A stretch of DNA of 64,000 bases, taken from contig JBILGC010000005.1 of assembly GCA_044351265.1 (NCBI GenBank), positions 1 through 64,000 on the forward strand, given 5' to 3'. Both the position numbers and the translations under genes were made by a program. Below the pieces are notes generated by a model. The model searched no databases and was not told the origin of the DNA. It saw only the letters and a list, made by a program, of their open reading frames with translations. Positions 16,342-25,203 of this stretch are shown piece after piece (position 1 is the stretch's first letter; every line of letters starts with the position of its first letter). The stretch comes from JAJTFA01 sp044351265. Its GTDB lineage: Bacteria > Bacteroidota > Bacteroidia > UKL13-3.

Positions 16342-17186
16342 AGAATAATATTTGATATGATGAGAGAAAGGAAATATAAATTTAATAAACTTGACGCAAG
16401 TACATTCATTCGCATAGTATGGGTAAAATCTGCATACTTTGTTTCTTTCCACACCTTGCTAAGCCAGTAAAAAAAATATATCAGCACAGGAGCAAGCACA
16501 AACTGAAGCAGCCAGAATTTCCATAAATTGTCCTGAAACCTAGTAAAGAACATAAGCATAGCAAGCACAAAGCAAATAGCAGTGAGTAAAAAAGTGCCGC
16601 GGTAGCCAAGCAGCATGCTTATGGTATTCACCCCATCTTTCCTGTCAGCCTCATGCTGATAGATTTGTGTAAGCGGATAAACACCGGCAATAAGCAGGGA
16701 GGAAATGCAACATCCGCTTAAATCAGGTTGCATGCCACCAACAGCGTAAAAAGTTAACATATAAATCCATGCGCCCTGAAAAACCACTACCGTTAAAAAC
16801 CCGGGAATTGCATATTGTTTGAGCCTGATTCCTCTGTAACTATAAGTACGTGAAGCAAGGATATATATTGAAACGTAAAGTGCTGCTTTTAAATCAATCA
16901 GCAAGCTCATTAAAATAGCCATTGTATCCATGAGTGCAGTGAGATGAAAAACTTTTTTATCTGCTTTAGGTGGCTTTTTTAAGCCACCAATGGGTCCTTC
17001 ATCTTGATCCATATAACTGTTGTAAGCATTGCTTGCTGGATAAATAAGCAGGTGAAGAATAAAAAACAGTAGTAGTGCACGATGTAATGAAATATGTTGG
17101 ATACTGCTTAATGCAAATAAGAATACGGGCAGCAAAAAAAATGAAAAAGGCAAACGAAGCAGTTGTAAATTCTTGGCTGATATCAT
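16338..17186 (-). CDS. UbiA-family membrane prenyltransferase
   Basis: About 282 residues from the ATG at 17186; an ATG at 17234 would add 16 residues. It is a multi-pass membrane protein. The first Asp-rich motif reads N-A-Y-N-S-Y-M-D-Q-D-E-G and the second QHEADRKDGVNTISMLLGY, matching the two Mg-diphosphate sites of UbiA enzymes, with Asn in place of the first Asp as usual. It attaches an isoprenoid chain to an aromatic or lipid acceptor at the membrane. It is the first gene of the operon, and its stop overlaps the polyketide synthase start by four bases. Confidence 0.9.
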   Translation of the reverse strand: MISAKNLQLLRLPFSFFLLPVFLFALSSIQHISLHRALLLFFILHLLIYPASNAYNSYMDQDEGPIGGLKKPPKADKKVFHLTALMDTMAILMSLLIDLKAALYVSIYILASRTYSYRGIRLKQYAIPGFLTVVVFQGAWIYMLTFYAVGGMQPDLSGCCISSLLIAGVYPLTQIYQHEADRKDGVNTISMLLGYRGTFLLTAICFVLAMLMFFTRFQDNLWKFWLLQFVLAPVLIYFFYWLSKVWKETKYADFTHTMRMNVLASSLLNLYFLSLIISNIIL

Positions 17187-17347
17187 AAAGGGGAAAATAC
17201 GATTTATTCTTAATGTTTGCTTAATAAATAACATTAAGAAAAAATTAAAGAAGTCTGTTTACATTGATTATAAAGGCTTTTAGGGCATTTTGTTTGCTGT
17301 TCATTCATAATAGGTGTGCTCTTACGAATAAAGCAAATAGGATTTTA

Positions 17348-17355
17348 TAACTTTG
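17348..17355 (+). promoter_or_regulatory. Candidate -7 element for the two-component genes
   Basis: TAACTTTG matches the Bacteroidota -7 consensus TAnnTTTG exactly and lies 22 bases upstream of the response regulator ATG. No good -33 element is seen at the expected spacing. Confidence 0.4.
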
Positions 17356-17377
17356 AATTGATTAATAACACGCAACT

Positions 17378-18088
17378 ATGCAAAAGGAACAACAGCCACA
17401 TATACTTTTAGTTGAAGATGAATCTACATTAGGATATTTTTTAAAGGAGCATCTTAAATTGGGAGGGTTCAAAGCCAATCTTTGTGTTGATGGTGAGGAA
17501 GGTTGGGAGACTTTTAAAACCGAGAAATTTGATTTATGTATTCTAGATGTAAACATGCCCAAGAAAAACGGTTATGAGCTTGCAAAAGATATACGAAGCA
17601 TTAATCCTTATGTGCCTATTGTTTTTTTAACTGCCAATTCTGCGGAAGGAGATCGCATCAAAGGGTTTGAAATTGGAGCAGATGAGTATATAGTTAAGCC
17701 TTTTAGTCCGGAAGAGCTGTTGGCCCGTATTAGAGCTATTCTCAGGCGCACGCGATTTGCTCCGCCTGTTATTAATCCAAAGGAGGAAATTAGAAAAGTA
17801 GGAAGCCTCGAGGTTGATTTTATTAATCATACCATTACCATTAAAGGAAATCAAAAACGAATGAGCACAACAGAAGCAGATTTGTTTAAACTTTTTATTG
17901 ATAATAAAAATAATTTGCTCACCCGTAACTCTATACTTATCAATATTTGGGGGCGAGATGACTATTATACGGCACGTAATCTGGATGTATATATTAATAA
18001 ACTCAGAAAAATATTAAAGGAAGATCCTTTATTGGAAATTGTGAATATTCACGGTGCAGGCTTTAAACTTGTAGAAAATACTGCTTAG
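17378..18088 (+). CDS. OmpR-family response regulator
   Basis: The 236-residue product has a receiver domain (residues 8-120) with the acidic pair in LLVEDES, phosphoacceptor Asp57 in CILDVNMP and Lys107 in YIVKPF. The C-terminal winged helix (about 138-234) has the OmpR/PhoB signature, with recognition helix ARNLDVYINKLRKIL and wing VNIHGAGFKLVE. It is followed after five bases by the histidine kinase gene and is divergent from the prenyltransferase/polyketide operon across about 190 bases, so it may control that operon (inference). Confidence 0.95.
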   Translation: MQKEQQPHILLVEDESTLGYFLKEHLKLGGFKANLCVDGEEGWETFKTEKFDLCILDVNMPKKNGYELAKDIRSINPYVPIVFLTANSAEGDRIKGFEIGADEYIVKPFSPEELLARIRAILRRTRFAPPVINPKEEIRKVGSLEVDFINHTITIKGNQKRMSTTEADLFKLFIDNKNNLLTRNSILINIWGRDDYYTARNLDVYINKLRKILKEDPLLEIVNIHGAGFKLVENTA

Positions 18089-18093
18089 TAACT

Positions 18094-20142
18094 GTGAAAC
18101 GCATTCTGCTTATATTTACCCTTATTGTATTTTGTTTCCGCCTGGGAATTACCCAGGGAATTAATACCGATAGTTTAATTCAAATCACTCAGCAGGCCCC
18201 CGATAGGCAGAAGCAGCAGGCATTACAGGTACTTGTGCAATTTTATAAGAACAATGATCCCCAAACCGCTTTGCAGTATATAATGAAACTGGTGGAGCTA
18301 AATGAACGCTTGAATGATGATATTGCATTGGCAAAGGCTTACCAAAATGCAGGAATACTCAACTTCAGGCTTGGTAATTTTGCACGGGCAAAGGAGTTTT
18401 ATCTGTTAGCCCTCGATAAGTTTGTACAACAGAAAAATACAGATGCACAAAATGAAATCAATGGTTATCTGGCTGCCGTTTATTATGCAACTGGGAATTT
18501 ACCTCTTGCTGCTGATACGTATTTAAAAGTATTGCGCTATTACGAAGAAAAGAATGATAAAGCAGCACTACTCAATATTTTAACTTCTCTAGGAAGTATT
18601 TACTCCCGACTGAACAACTTCTCAAAAGCATTGGAATACAACTTACGTGCCTTGCGTATTTATGAGGAATCATCTGACAAATTCAGAACACTCGTAGGAT
18701 ACGACAATATTGGCAATATTTATTTAAGGCAAGGAAACCTGCAAAAAGCGGGTGAGTTTTTTAACAAATCGCTTTTGGTATACAGAGAGCTGAATAATAA
18801 GGCAGGTGAAGCATCTACTTTATTTCAGCTTGGAAATATAGCCGATAAACAAAACGATGTGGAGGAAGCAATTGTATACTACCAAAAAGCAATTGATGTT
18901 GCAAAGGCTATTAAATCTCAGCCTATGCAAACCACCGCAGAACTTGCACTAGCCAATAATTTATTTAAAATAAAGCTTTACCAGCAGGCCATTACCTCAT
19001 ATCAAAATGTAATACGTTTGGCTAAACAACTTGAAATGAAAATTGAGTTGGAGGAGGCTTATAGAGGAATTTCATTGGCCTATGCAGCGATTAAGCAGCA
19101 ACAAAAGGCAACAACATTTGGTGAATTGAGCAGGGAGTTAAAGGATTCTTTATACAACGACAGCAATATTAAAAAGCTTGCCGATTTACAGCTGGTGTAT
19201 GAAACGGAAAAAAAACAACAGCAAATAGAATTGCTTTCAAAAGAGCAGCAACTGCAGGAGCTTGAATTAAAGCGTGAGCGAGAGTCGAAGAATTTCTGGG
19301 CTTATGCTTCAGTTGTGCTTGCCATTGTTTTTATGGTACTCATTTATTTCTCTATTCAAAATAAACGTATTGCCAATAACCTTCGTAGGCAAAAGGAAGT
19401 ACTTGAGCAGAAGAATAGAGAGGTGCTGGCGCAAAAAGAACAGCTCAATCAGTTAAATAATGTTAAGGATCGTTTCTTTTCTATTATCTCACATGATTTA
19501 AGAAATAACCTTGCCACCATGAAGTTGTATTTTGATTTAATCAGCCATCCCAATTATAAGCCTACTGATCATTCAGAAGCAACCAAGCAAATATCAGCTT
19601 CAGTTGAAAACACCATCGATTTGCTGGAGAACTTGCTTGTATGGGCTTCTGCGCAAATAAAGGGAGTGCCTATTCATATACAGAAGCTACATTTACACTC
19701 ACTTATACAGGGAAATATCAATTTACTTCAAGGTAATGCCCACCAGAAAAAAATCAGTATACAAAACAATGCAGATGAGCAGGCCAGCGCAATGGGTGAT
19801 ATGGATATGATTCATTTGGTTTTACGTAATTTAATTTCCAACGCAATTAAGTTTACAAACGATGGTGGCACAATTCAAATTAGCAGTGAAGAAAGAAATG
19901 GCAAACAAATCATCTGTATTCAAGATAATGGAGTAGGTATAAGCAAAGAAAATTTATCAAAACTATTTGATCAGCATTTGCATCCCAGCACCAAAGGAAC
20001 TGGTAATGAAAAAGGAACCGGATTAGGGCTAATGCTTTGTAAAGATTTTATGATGCGTAACCAAGGCTCTATCAGAGTGGAGAGTGAAAAAGGCAAGGGT
20101 GCGTCATTTTATATTGAGCTACCTATAGTGGGTAAATTGTAA
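18094..20142 (+). CDS. TPR-containing sensor histidine kinase
   Basis: 682 residues from a GTG start. A signal peptide (residues 1-20) leads into a periplasmic region of about six tetratricopeptide repeats (residues 60-345), then a charged coiled coil, one membrane helix (402-421) and a cytoplasmic coiled coil. The HisKA domain has His467 in ISIISHDLRNN-type context, and the HATPase domain has LISNAIKFTNDGG, DNGVGIS and GTGLGLMLCKD. It autophosphorylates and should phosphorylate the adjacent regulator. The TPR array replaces a dedicated ligand domain, a layout common in Bacteroidota. The stimulus is unknown. Confidence 0.93.
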   Translation: MKRILLIFTLIVFCFRLGITQGINTDSLIQITQQAPDRQKQQALQVLVQFYKNNDPQTALQYIMKLVELNERLNDDIALAKAYQNAGILNFRLGNFARAKEFYLLALDKFVQQKNTDAQNEINGYLAAVYYATGNLPLAADTYLKVLRYYEEKNDKAALLNILTSLGSIYSRLNNFSKALEYNLRALRIYEESSDKFRTLVGYDNIGNIYLRQGNLQKAGEFFNKSLLVYRELNNKAGEASTLFQLGNIADKQNDVEEAIVYYQKAIDVAKAIKSQPMQTTAELALANNLFKIKLYQQAITSYQNVIRLAKQLEMKIELEEAYRGISLAYAAIKQQQKATTFGELSRELKDSLYNDSNIKKLADLQLVYETEKKQQQIELLSKEQQLQELELKRERESKNFWAYASVVLAIVFMVLIYFSIQNKRIANNLRRQKEVLEQKNREVLAQKEQLNQLNNVKDRFFSIISHDLRNNLATMKLYFDLISHPNYKPTDHSEATKQISASVENTIDLLENLLVWASAQIKGVPIHIQKLHLHSLIQGNINLLQGNAHQKKISIQNNADEQASAMGDMDMIHLVLRNLISNAIKFTNDGGTIQISSEERNGKQIICIQDNGVGISKENLSKLFDQHLHPSTKGTGNEKGTGLGLMLCKDFMMRNQGSIRVESEKGKGASFYIELPIVGKL

Positions 20143-20147
20143 AACGT

Positions 20148-20663
20148 TTATTTTTTCTTCATAAGTGGAACATTGCTGCATGCCTCACCATACATTATGC
20201 TTTTTGCATAAGGAGCAAGTTTGTGTGTAATTTCAACATATGCACTTACAGGCACAGGTATTTCTCCGCAACCTTTAACAATAACCCTGGCATCTTGCAA
20301 TGCTTCTAAATTAATTTTATTTAGTGCATCGGTAAACAAAGCCCATTCTAATGTTTGTAAATTTCCGAATACATAACGGTTTGCAAACGGCTCGGCAGCT
20401 ACCGCAAGTAACATATAGGCCCATGTTGGTATAATGGCATCTGCACTGCAAGTGAAAGCAATATTTTTTCCTGTATATTGGCTCCAGTTGTGTTGCTTTA
20501 CGCGCTCTCTGAAATCTTTTTCTTTTAATATTGCTTCTCTGAAAAGCCAGGGCTTAATATCAAACAACAAACGCTCGCCCGGATGATAATAGGTTTCCAG
20601 ATCAATGGTAATTAATCCGCTATTCGCCACACGGTTTTCTATGGGTTTTATTTCCGATTCCAT
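20148..20663 (-). CDS. DUF2480 family protein
   Basis: 171 residues from the ATG at 20663. The sequence NRVANSGLITIDLE, ERLLFDIKPWLF, KEKDFRERVKQHNWSQYTGK, CSADAIIPTWAYMLL and VKGCGEIPVPVSAYVEIT matches the DUF2480 family, found throughout Bacteroidota and of unknown function. It is soluble with no signal peptide. Conserved cysteines occur in TCSADA, VKGCGE and GEACSN, suggesting a possible metal site, as some annotations propose a link to Fe-S assembly; that is not established. It is convergent with the kinase gene, six bases apart. Confidence 0.92.
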   Translation of the reverse strand: MESEIKPIENRVANSGLITIDLETYYHPGERLLFDIKPWLFREAILKEKDFRERVKQHNWSQYTGKNIAFTCSADAIIPTWAYMLLAVAAEPFANRYVFGNLQTLEWALFTDALNKINLEALQDARVIVKGCGEIPVPVSAYVEITHKLAPYAKSIMYGEACSNVPLMKKK

Positions 20664-20701
20664 AGGTGCAAAGATACCAAAAAGCAATAAGCTAAGGCAG
20701 C

Positions 20702-22825
20702 TTACTTAACTTCCGCTTGCAAGTTCCAAAGCACAAAGCCCCAGAAATCAGCCGCATCTTCAACCAATTTGGCAGTGGGTTTGCCTGCACCATGACCGGC
20801 CTTGCTGTCAATTCTGATAAGCACCGGATTTCCATTTTTAGCTTGCTTGGTTTGTAACTCGGCAGCAAATTTAAAACTGTGGGCAGGTACCACACGGTCA
20901 TCATGGTCTGCTGTCATAATCATTGTTGCCGGGTAGTTTATACCGGCTTTTACATTGTGCAGAGGGGAGTATTTAATCAGGTAATCAAATTGCTCTTTCC
21001 GCTCACAGCTTCCATACTCAACCGCCCAGCCCCAGCCAATGGTAAATTTGTGGTAGCGCAGCATATCCAACACACCTACTGCAGGAATGGCTACTTTAAA
21101 TAAATCCGGTCGTTGGGTCATACAAGCACCTACGAGCAAGCCACCGTTGCTGCCCCCATTGATTGCAAGTTTAGCTGATGAGGTATATTTTTCATGAATC
21201 AAATATTCTGCTGCAGCAATAAAATCATCAAATACATTTTGTTTTTTATCCAGCATGCCTGCTTTGTGCCAATCTTCGCCATACTCGCCTCCACCTCTTA
21301 AATTGGCAATAGCATATACACCACCTTGTTCTAAAAACATCATGCGTGAAATGCTGAAGGAAGGGGTTAGGCTTATGTTAAAACCTCCGTAACCATATAA
21401 CAAAGTTGGGTTGTTACCATTAAGGGTAATACCTTTTTTATGCATAATAAACATAGGAATTTTTGTTCCATCTTTTGACGGATAAAAAATCTGTTTGGTT
21501 TCATACATCGATTCATCAAAAGCCAATTCTGTTTTTCTGAATAGTTCTGACTTCCCTGTGCTTATATCATAATGATAAATCTCACCGGGATTGGTAAACG
21601 AGGTAAACGTATAAAAGGCTTCTGTATCTTCCGCTTTGCCTGAAATGCCGCTTGCTGTGCCAATTCCGGATAATGTAATTTCGGTTTTATTTTCTCCGTT
21701 CAAATCAAATCGATACAAGCGTATGCTTGCATCTTTCAGATAGTTGGCAAATAATTGACCTCCACAGGTGGAGGCACCTTCCAGCAAATCGGCAGTTTGC
21801 GGAATAACATCTTTCCAGTTTTGAGGTTCCGGTTTTAATGGGTCTACTTCAACTAACCGGTAACGCGGTGCATCCTTATCTGTAATGGCCAGTATTTTGT
21901 CGCCTACATTATTAATTACTGAGTAATTGTTTTCAAAACCTTTAAACAATGTTCTAAACGATTTTTCATTTTTGGTTAAATCCTGAATCAGTATTTCAGA
22001 TCCGGAGGTTCCCTCGCTAACGCTAATAATCATAAAGCGCTCATCTTCTGTTATGCCGGCATTGAAATAGCGCAACGGGTGAGCCTTATCTTCATAAACT
22101 AGCTTGTCTTCCGATTGTGGTTTCCCTATTTCATGGTAATAAATTTTCATGTACTCATTGGCATTGCTAAATTCTTTGCCTTTACCGGGCTCATCATACC
22201 TGCTATAATAAAATCCGTTTTTATACCAGGTTGCACCGCTGAATTTAACCCACTGAATCAGGTCGGTTGTTTTTTCTTTGCTTGCTACATTCATCACAAA
22301 TATCTCATTCCAGTCGCTGCCACTTTTGGCAATGCCCACTGCACAATATTGGTGGTCTTTACTAAAAGTAAAACTTGCCAAAGAAACGGTTCCGTCTTCA
22401 CTTAGTTTGTTGGGATCTAAGAATATTTCAGGTTCTCCTTTTAGCCCCTGCTGACGATAAAGCACGCTTTGGTTTTGCAAACCATTATTTTTAAAGAAAT
22501 AGTAATAGTTACCTTCTTTAAACGGAGCTGAATATTTTGGATAGTCCCATATTTGGGTAAGCCTTTTTTTAAGCTGATCGCGGTAAGGTATTTGTGAAAG
22601 ATAGTTTTTTGTAACATCATTTTGCGCTTTAACCCAGGCTTCCACATCGGCAGCTGTATCATTCTCTAGCCAGCGGTAGGGGTCGGCAATCGTTGTTCCG
22701 AAATAATGATCACTTACATTCTCTTTTTTGCTTTCAGGGTAAGGCTTCATGGCGATTTTTAGTTGTTCTTTTTTCCCGCATGCAATGACTAACGTCATCA
22801 GGGTAATAAAGGTTATATTCTTCAT
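20702..22825 (-). CDS. Prolyl oligopeptidase (S9A) lipoprotein
   Basis: About 707 residues from the ATG at 22825 (another ATG lies at 22834). A lipoprotein signal with Cys at VIAC places it at the outer or inner membrane, periplasmic or surface side. The beta-propeller domain starts DPYRWLENDTAADVEAWV. The alpha/beta hydrolase domain has the nucleophile in NGGSNGGLLVGACM, the Asp in TADHDDRVVPAHS and the His in KAGHGAGKP, so the triad is complete. The enzyme cleaves short peptides after proline. It is a single gene upstream of DUF2480. Confidence 0.95.
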   Translation of the reverse strand: MKNITFITLMTLVIACGKKEQLKIAMKPYPESKKENVSDHYFGTTIADPYRWLENDTAADVEAWVKAQNDVTKNYLSQIPYRDQLKKRLTQIWDYPKYSAPFKEGNYYYFFKNNGLQNQSVLYRQQGLKGEPEIFLDPNKLSEDGTVSLASFTFSKDHQYCAVGIAKSGSDWNEIFVMNVASKEKTTDLIQWVKFSGATWYKNGFYYSRYDEPGKGKEFSNANEYMKIYYHEIGKPQSEDKLVYEDKAHPLRYFNAGITEDERFMIISVSEGTSGSEILIQDLTKNEKSFRTLFKGFENNYSVINNVGDKILAITDKDAPRYRLVEVDPLKPEPQNWKDVIPQTADLLEGASTCGGQLFANYLKDASIRLYRFDLNGENKTEITLSGIGTASGISGKAEDTEAFYTFTSFTNPGEIYHYDISTGKSELFRKTELAFDESMYETKQIFYPSKDGTKIPMFIMHKKGITLNGNNPTLLYGYGGFNISLTPSFSISRMMFLEQGGVYAIANLRGGGEYGEDWHKAGMLDKKQNVFDDFIAAAEYLIHEKYTSSAKLAINGGSNGGLLVGACMTQRPDLFKVAIPAVGVLDMLRYHKFTIGWGWAVEYGSCERKEQFDYLIKYSPLHNVKAGINYPATMIMTADHDDRVVPAHSFKFAAELQTKQAKNGNPVLIRIDSKAGHGAGKPTAKLVEDAADFWGFVLWNLQAEVK

Positions 22826-22891
22826 TGTATTCATAATTTCTAAATTCAAAAATACCTGATGCGAAAAAAATAGCATCACCGCTTATCAAAA

Positions 22892-23506
22892 TTACATTAA
22901 ATGCAATAGATGGGTAACATCATTAGCACGAATCAGATGGTTTTCTTCAGCATTTATATGCACCTCATATAAACAAAGGTTACGGTGTTGAAATTGCTCC
23001 ATCTTTGTTAATGACTGATTGAGCAGCAAGCATAAGAAGCTCTTCATAGCTCGTCCGTGCATGCAAATCAGAATTTCAGATTCAGGTAGATTTAATATCA
23101 GATTCAAGGCACGCTCTTGCCTCTGCTGCATTTCAAAAGGACTCTCACCATTAGGAATTTTGGCGTGCAAATCTCCATTATTCCAATTGTTAATCATTTC
23201 CCAATATATGGCTTTTTGTTCAGGAGTTTGCTGCTTGCCTTCAAAGTCTCCCCAGCTAATTTCGTTTAACTCCGGCAACATGGTATGTGGTATTCCTTTC
23301 TCTATGAATGAGGCAACGCTCTGCCGACTTCTTTTTAGTGCCGAAGTAAAAACATGCTCAAAAGGGTAATGCTGATATGATTGATAAAACGCCTGTGCCT
23401 GCTTTATACCTAACTCATTCAGGTTAGTATCTACTCCGCTACCCTGAACAATATTCTGGCGGTTAAACTCTGTTTCACCATGTCTTACTATAAACAGTTT
23501 TTTCAT
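22892..23506 (-). CDS. Histidine phosphatase (phosphoglycerate mutase-like)
   Basis: 204 residues from the ATG at 23506. The RHG motif KLFIVRHGETEFN carries the phosphoacceptor His, and the second His is in ILICMHGRAMKSFLCLLL; the general acid Glu is in LNEISWGDFEGK. The length and the QGSGVDTNLNELGIKQA context fit a broad phosphatase of the PhoE/GpmB type, not the glycolytic mutase. The substrate is not known. It is monocistronic, divergent from the thioesterase gene. Confidence 0.92.
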   Translation of the reverse strand: MKKLFIVRHGETEFNRQNIVQGSGVDTNLNELGIKQAQAFYQSYQHYPFEHVFTSALKRSRQSVASFIEKGIPHTMLPELNEISWGDFEGKQQTPEQKAIYWEMINNWNNGDLHAKIPNGESPFEMQQRQERALNLILNLPESEILICMHGRAMKSFLCLLLNQSLTKMEQFQHRNLCLYEVHINAEENHLIRANDVTHLLHLM

Positions 23507-23650
23507 GCTTTGTGAGTATACCATCTGTGTTAACTTACACTGTTATGGTGGTGCAGCAAATATAGCAAAGGTTTAGCATGCTCCATCATTGGTTTGTGAA
23601 AGGTATACTTGGGATTACTCCCCCGCAATAATTTAAATGTGGCAGTCCGG

Positions 23651-23676
23651 TTTGGTAGTGTTATTTTATTATTTTG
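23651..23676 (+). promoter_or_regulatory. Candidate promoter of the thioesterase-menF unit
   Basis: A TTTG at 23651-23654 and TATTTTG at 23670-23676 resemble the -33 and -7 boxes of Bacteroidota, though the 15-base spacing is shorter than usual. The ATG follows at 23694. Confidence 0.3.
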
Positions 23677-23693
23677 CACACAAATTTATTTAT

Positions 23694-24155
23694 ATGTCGG
23701 TTTTTAAAGCAGATGGTGTTACGCTGGAAGCCATAAATAAGAGAAATGAGAATACAATGGCCCAATGGATAGGTATTGAGTTTACCGAATTGGGTGTGGA
23801 CTATCTGAAGGCACGGATGCCTGTCGACCATCGAACAGTTCAGCCGTTGCGTTTGGTGAATGGAGGTGCATATTGTGCGCTTGCTGAAACTGTGGGAAGC
23901 ATGGCAGGTAATTTGTGTATAGACCGCGATAGATATGTTGCACTTGGTCTGGACATTAATGCTAATCATGTGCGCTCAGCATCTAAGGGCTTTGTTCATG
24001 GTACGGCAAAACCAATTCACTTAGGACGCACCACTCAAGTGTGGGAAATTCGTATAACTGATGATGAGGATAAGTTATGTTGCATAAGCCGCCTAACCAT
24101 GTCGGTAATAGAAATTAAACATGATAACCGAGGATTTAATCCGCCAAAGGTTTAA
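23694..24155 (+). CDS. Hotdog-fold thioesterase, probable DHNA-CoA hydrolase
   Basis: 153 residues from the ATG at 23694. The PaaI-type core reads RLVNGGAYCALAETVGSMAGN, with the catalytic Glu in the ALAET helix and LGLDINANHVRSASKGFVHGTA after it. This subfamily includes MenI, which hydrolyses 1,4-dihydroxy-2-naphthoyl-CoA in menaquinone synthesis. The gene overlaps the isochorismate synthase gene by 35 bases, which supports that role more than phenylacetate catabolism. The specificity is inferred from context. Confidence 0.85.
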   Translation: MSVFKADGVTLEAINKRNENTMAQWIGIEFTELGVDYLKARMPVDHRTVQPLRLVNGGAYCALAETVGSMAGNLCIDRDRYVALGLDINANHVRSASKGFVHGTAKPIHLGRTTQVWEIRITDDEDKLCCISRLTMSVIEIKHDNRGFNPPKV

Positions 24156-25203
24156 ACAGGGCGAGCAATTTAATTTTGCTGTATGCAGGTTGCCCTTCTC
24201 AGATACGGTATACTTTTTTTATTCTGATAGGCCTTGCAAACTCGCGCGTTTGCAATATGAAACCAACTCAATAACAGATTTTGTTTTTTCACCTTATGCT
24301 GCCGGTAACCAGGCTTATCATATGCAGGCCAATCTCATATATAAAAATGATGCGCCTGTTTATGGATTGGATGCAAAACTCACACCGATAGATAAACCAA
24401 TATCTAACACGTATAATTTTGAGGCTGACGAGAATTTTTACAAAGAATACGTTTCTGATATCATCACAGACATCGAAAAAGAGCATACAGATAAAATTGT
24501 AGCAGCCCGCGTATTGCGAAGTGCATTGCCTGATTCATTCAGCCATTCAAATTTTTTCTTTAAATTATTGCAGCACTATCCTCATGCAATGGTTTATTAT
24601 GTAAATCATGCTGAGTGGGGATGTTGGTGCGGAGCTACACCTGAAATGTTGCTAACAGCAACTGAAAACAAGTTGCAAACTATGTCGCTTGCAGGAACTA
24701 TGCCAGCGCACTCTAATGAAGCTTGGGGAGAAAAGGAGCTGCAGGAGCAAGCTATGGTAACCGATTTTATTGAACAGATTTTTGAAAAATATCAGCTTAC
24801 TTTTCAGATAAATCAAACAAGTGAGTTGGTTTTAGGAAAAATTAAACATCTGTGTACACAACTTGAATCGAAAACTGATGAGGAATGGCTCACCAAAAAA
24901 TTTCATAAGTTGCTGGCTGAGTTAAATCCAACGCCTGCCGTTTGCGGCATACCTCAATTCAATGCATCTGTTTTTATAGGCAAGCACGAAAAGCTTGAAC
25001 GCAGGTTTTATAGTGGTTTTTTAGGAATTAGTGCGCCTAAGCATATTCAGTTATATGTTAATTTGCGTTGCATGGAAATAGGCCTGCAAGATGCTTTATT
25101 ATATGCCGGGGCAGGAATAACAGCTTATTCCTCCCCGACAAAAGAGTGGCAGGAAACCATCAATAAATTAATGGTTTTGGGCAGTATGATTAATGACGAA
25201 TAA
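24121..25203 (+). CDS. menF: Isochorismate synthase
   Basis: The 360-residue product carries the chorismate-binding domain at residues about 105-355. It has TPEMLLTATENKLQTMSLAGTMP, IKHLCTQLESKT, the NPTPAVCGIP segment and the C-terminal ERRFYSGFLG and YAGAGITAYSSPTKEWQET motifs. It converts chorismate to isochorismate, the first step of menaquinone synthesis. EntC/DhbC-type siderophore synthases are alternatives, but no siderophore genes are near and it is coupled to a MenI-like thioesterase. It ends convergently with the esterase gene, overlapping by 14 bases. Confidence 0.9.
   Translation: MITEDLIRQRFKQGEQFNFAVCRLPFSDTVYFFYSDRPCKLARLQYETNSITDFVFSPYAAGNQAYHMQANLIYKNDAPVYGLDAKLTPIDKPISNTYNFEADENFYKEYVSDIITDIEKEHTDKIVAARVLRSALPDSFSHSNFFFKLLQHYPHAMVYYVNHAEWGCWCGATPEMLLTATENKLQTMSLAGTMPAHSNEAWGEKELQEQAMVTDFIEQIFEKYQLTFQINQTSELVLGKIKHLCTQLESKTDEEWLTKKFHKLLAELNPTPAVCGIPQFNASVFIGKHEKLERRFYSGFLGISAPKHIQLYVNLRCMEIGLQDALLYAGAGITAYSSPTKEWQETINKLMVLGSMINDE

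Noticed and set aside
16342..16452. N-terminal extension of the polyketide synthase
   Set aside because: The extra 37 residues are read out of frame inside the UbiA gene; the ATGA overlap at 16341 is the natural start.
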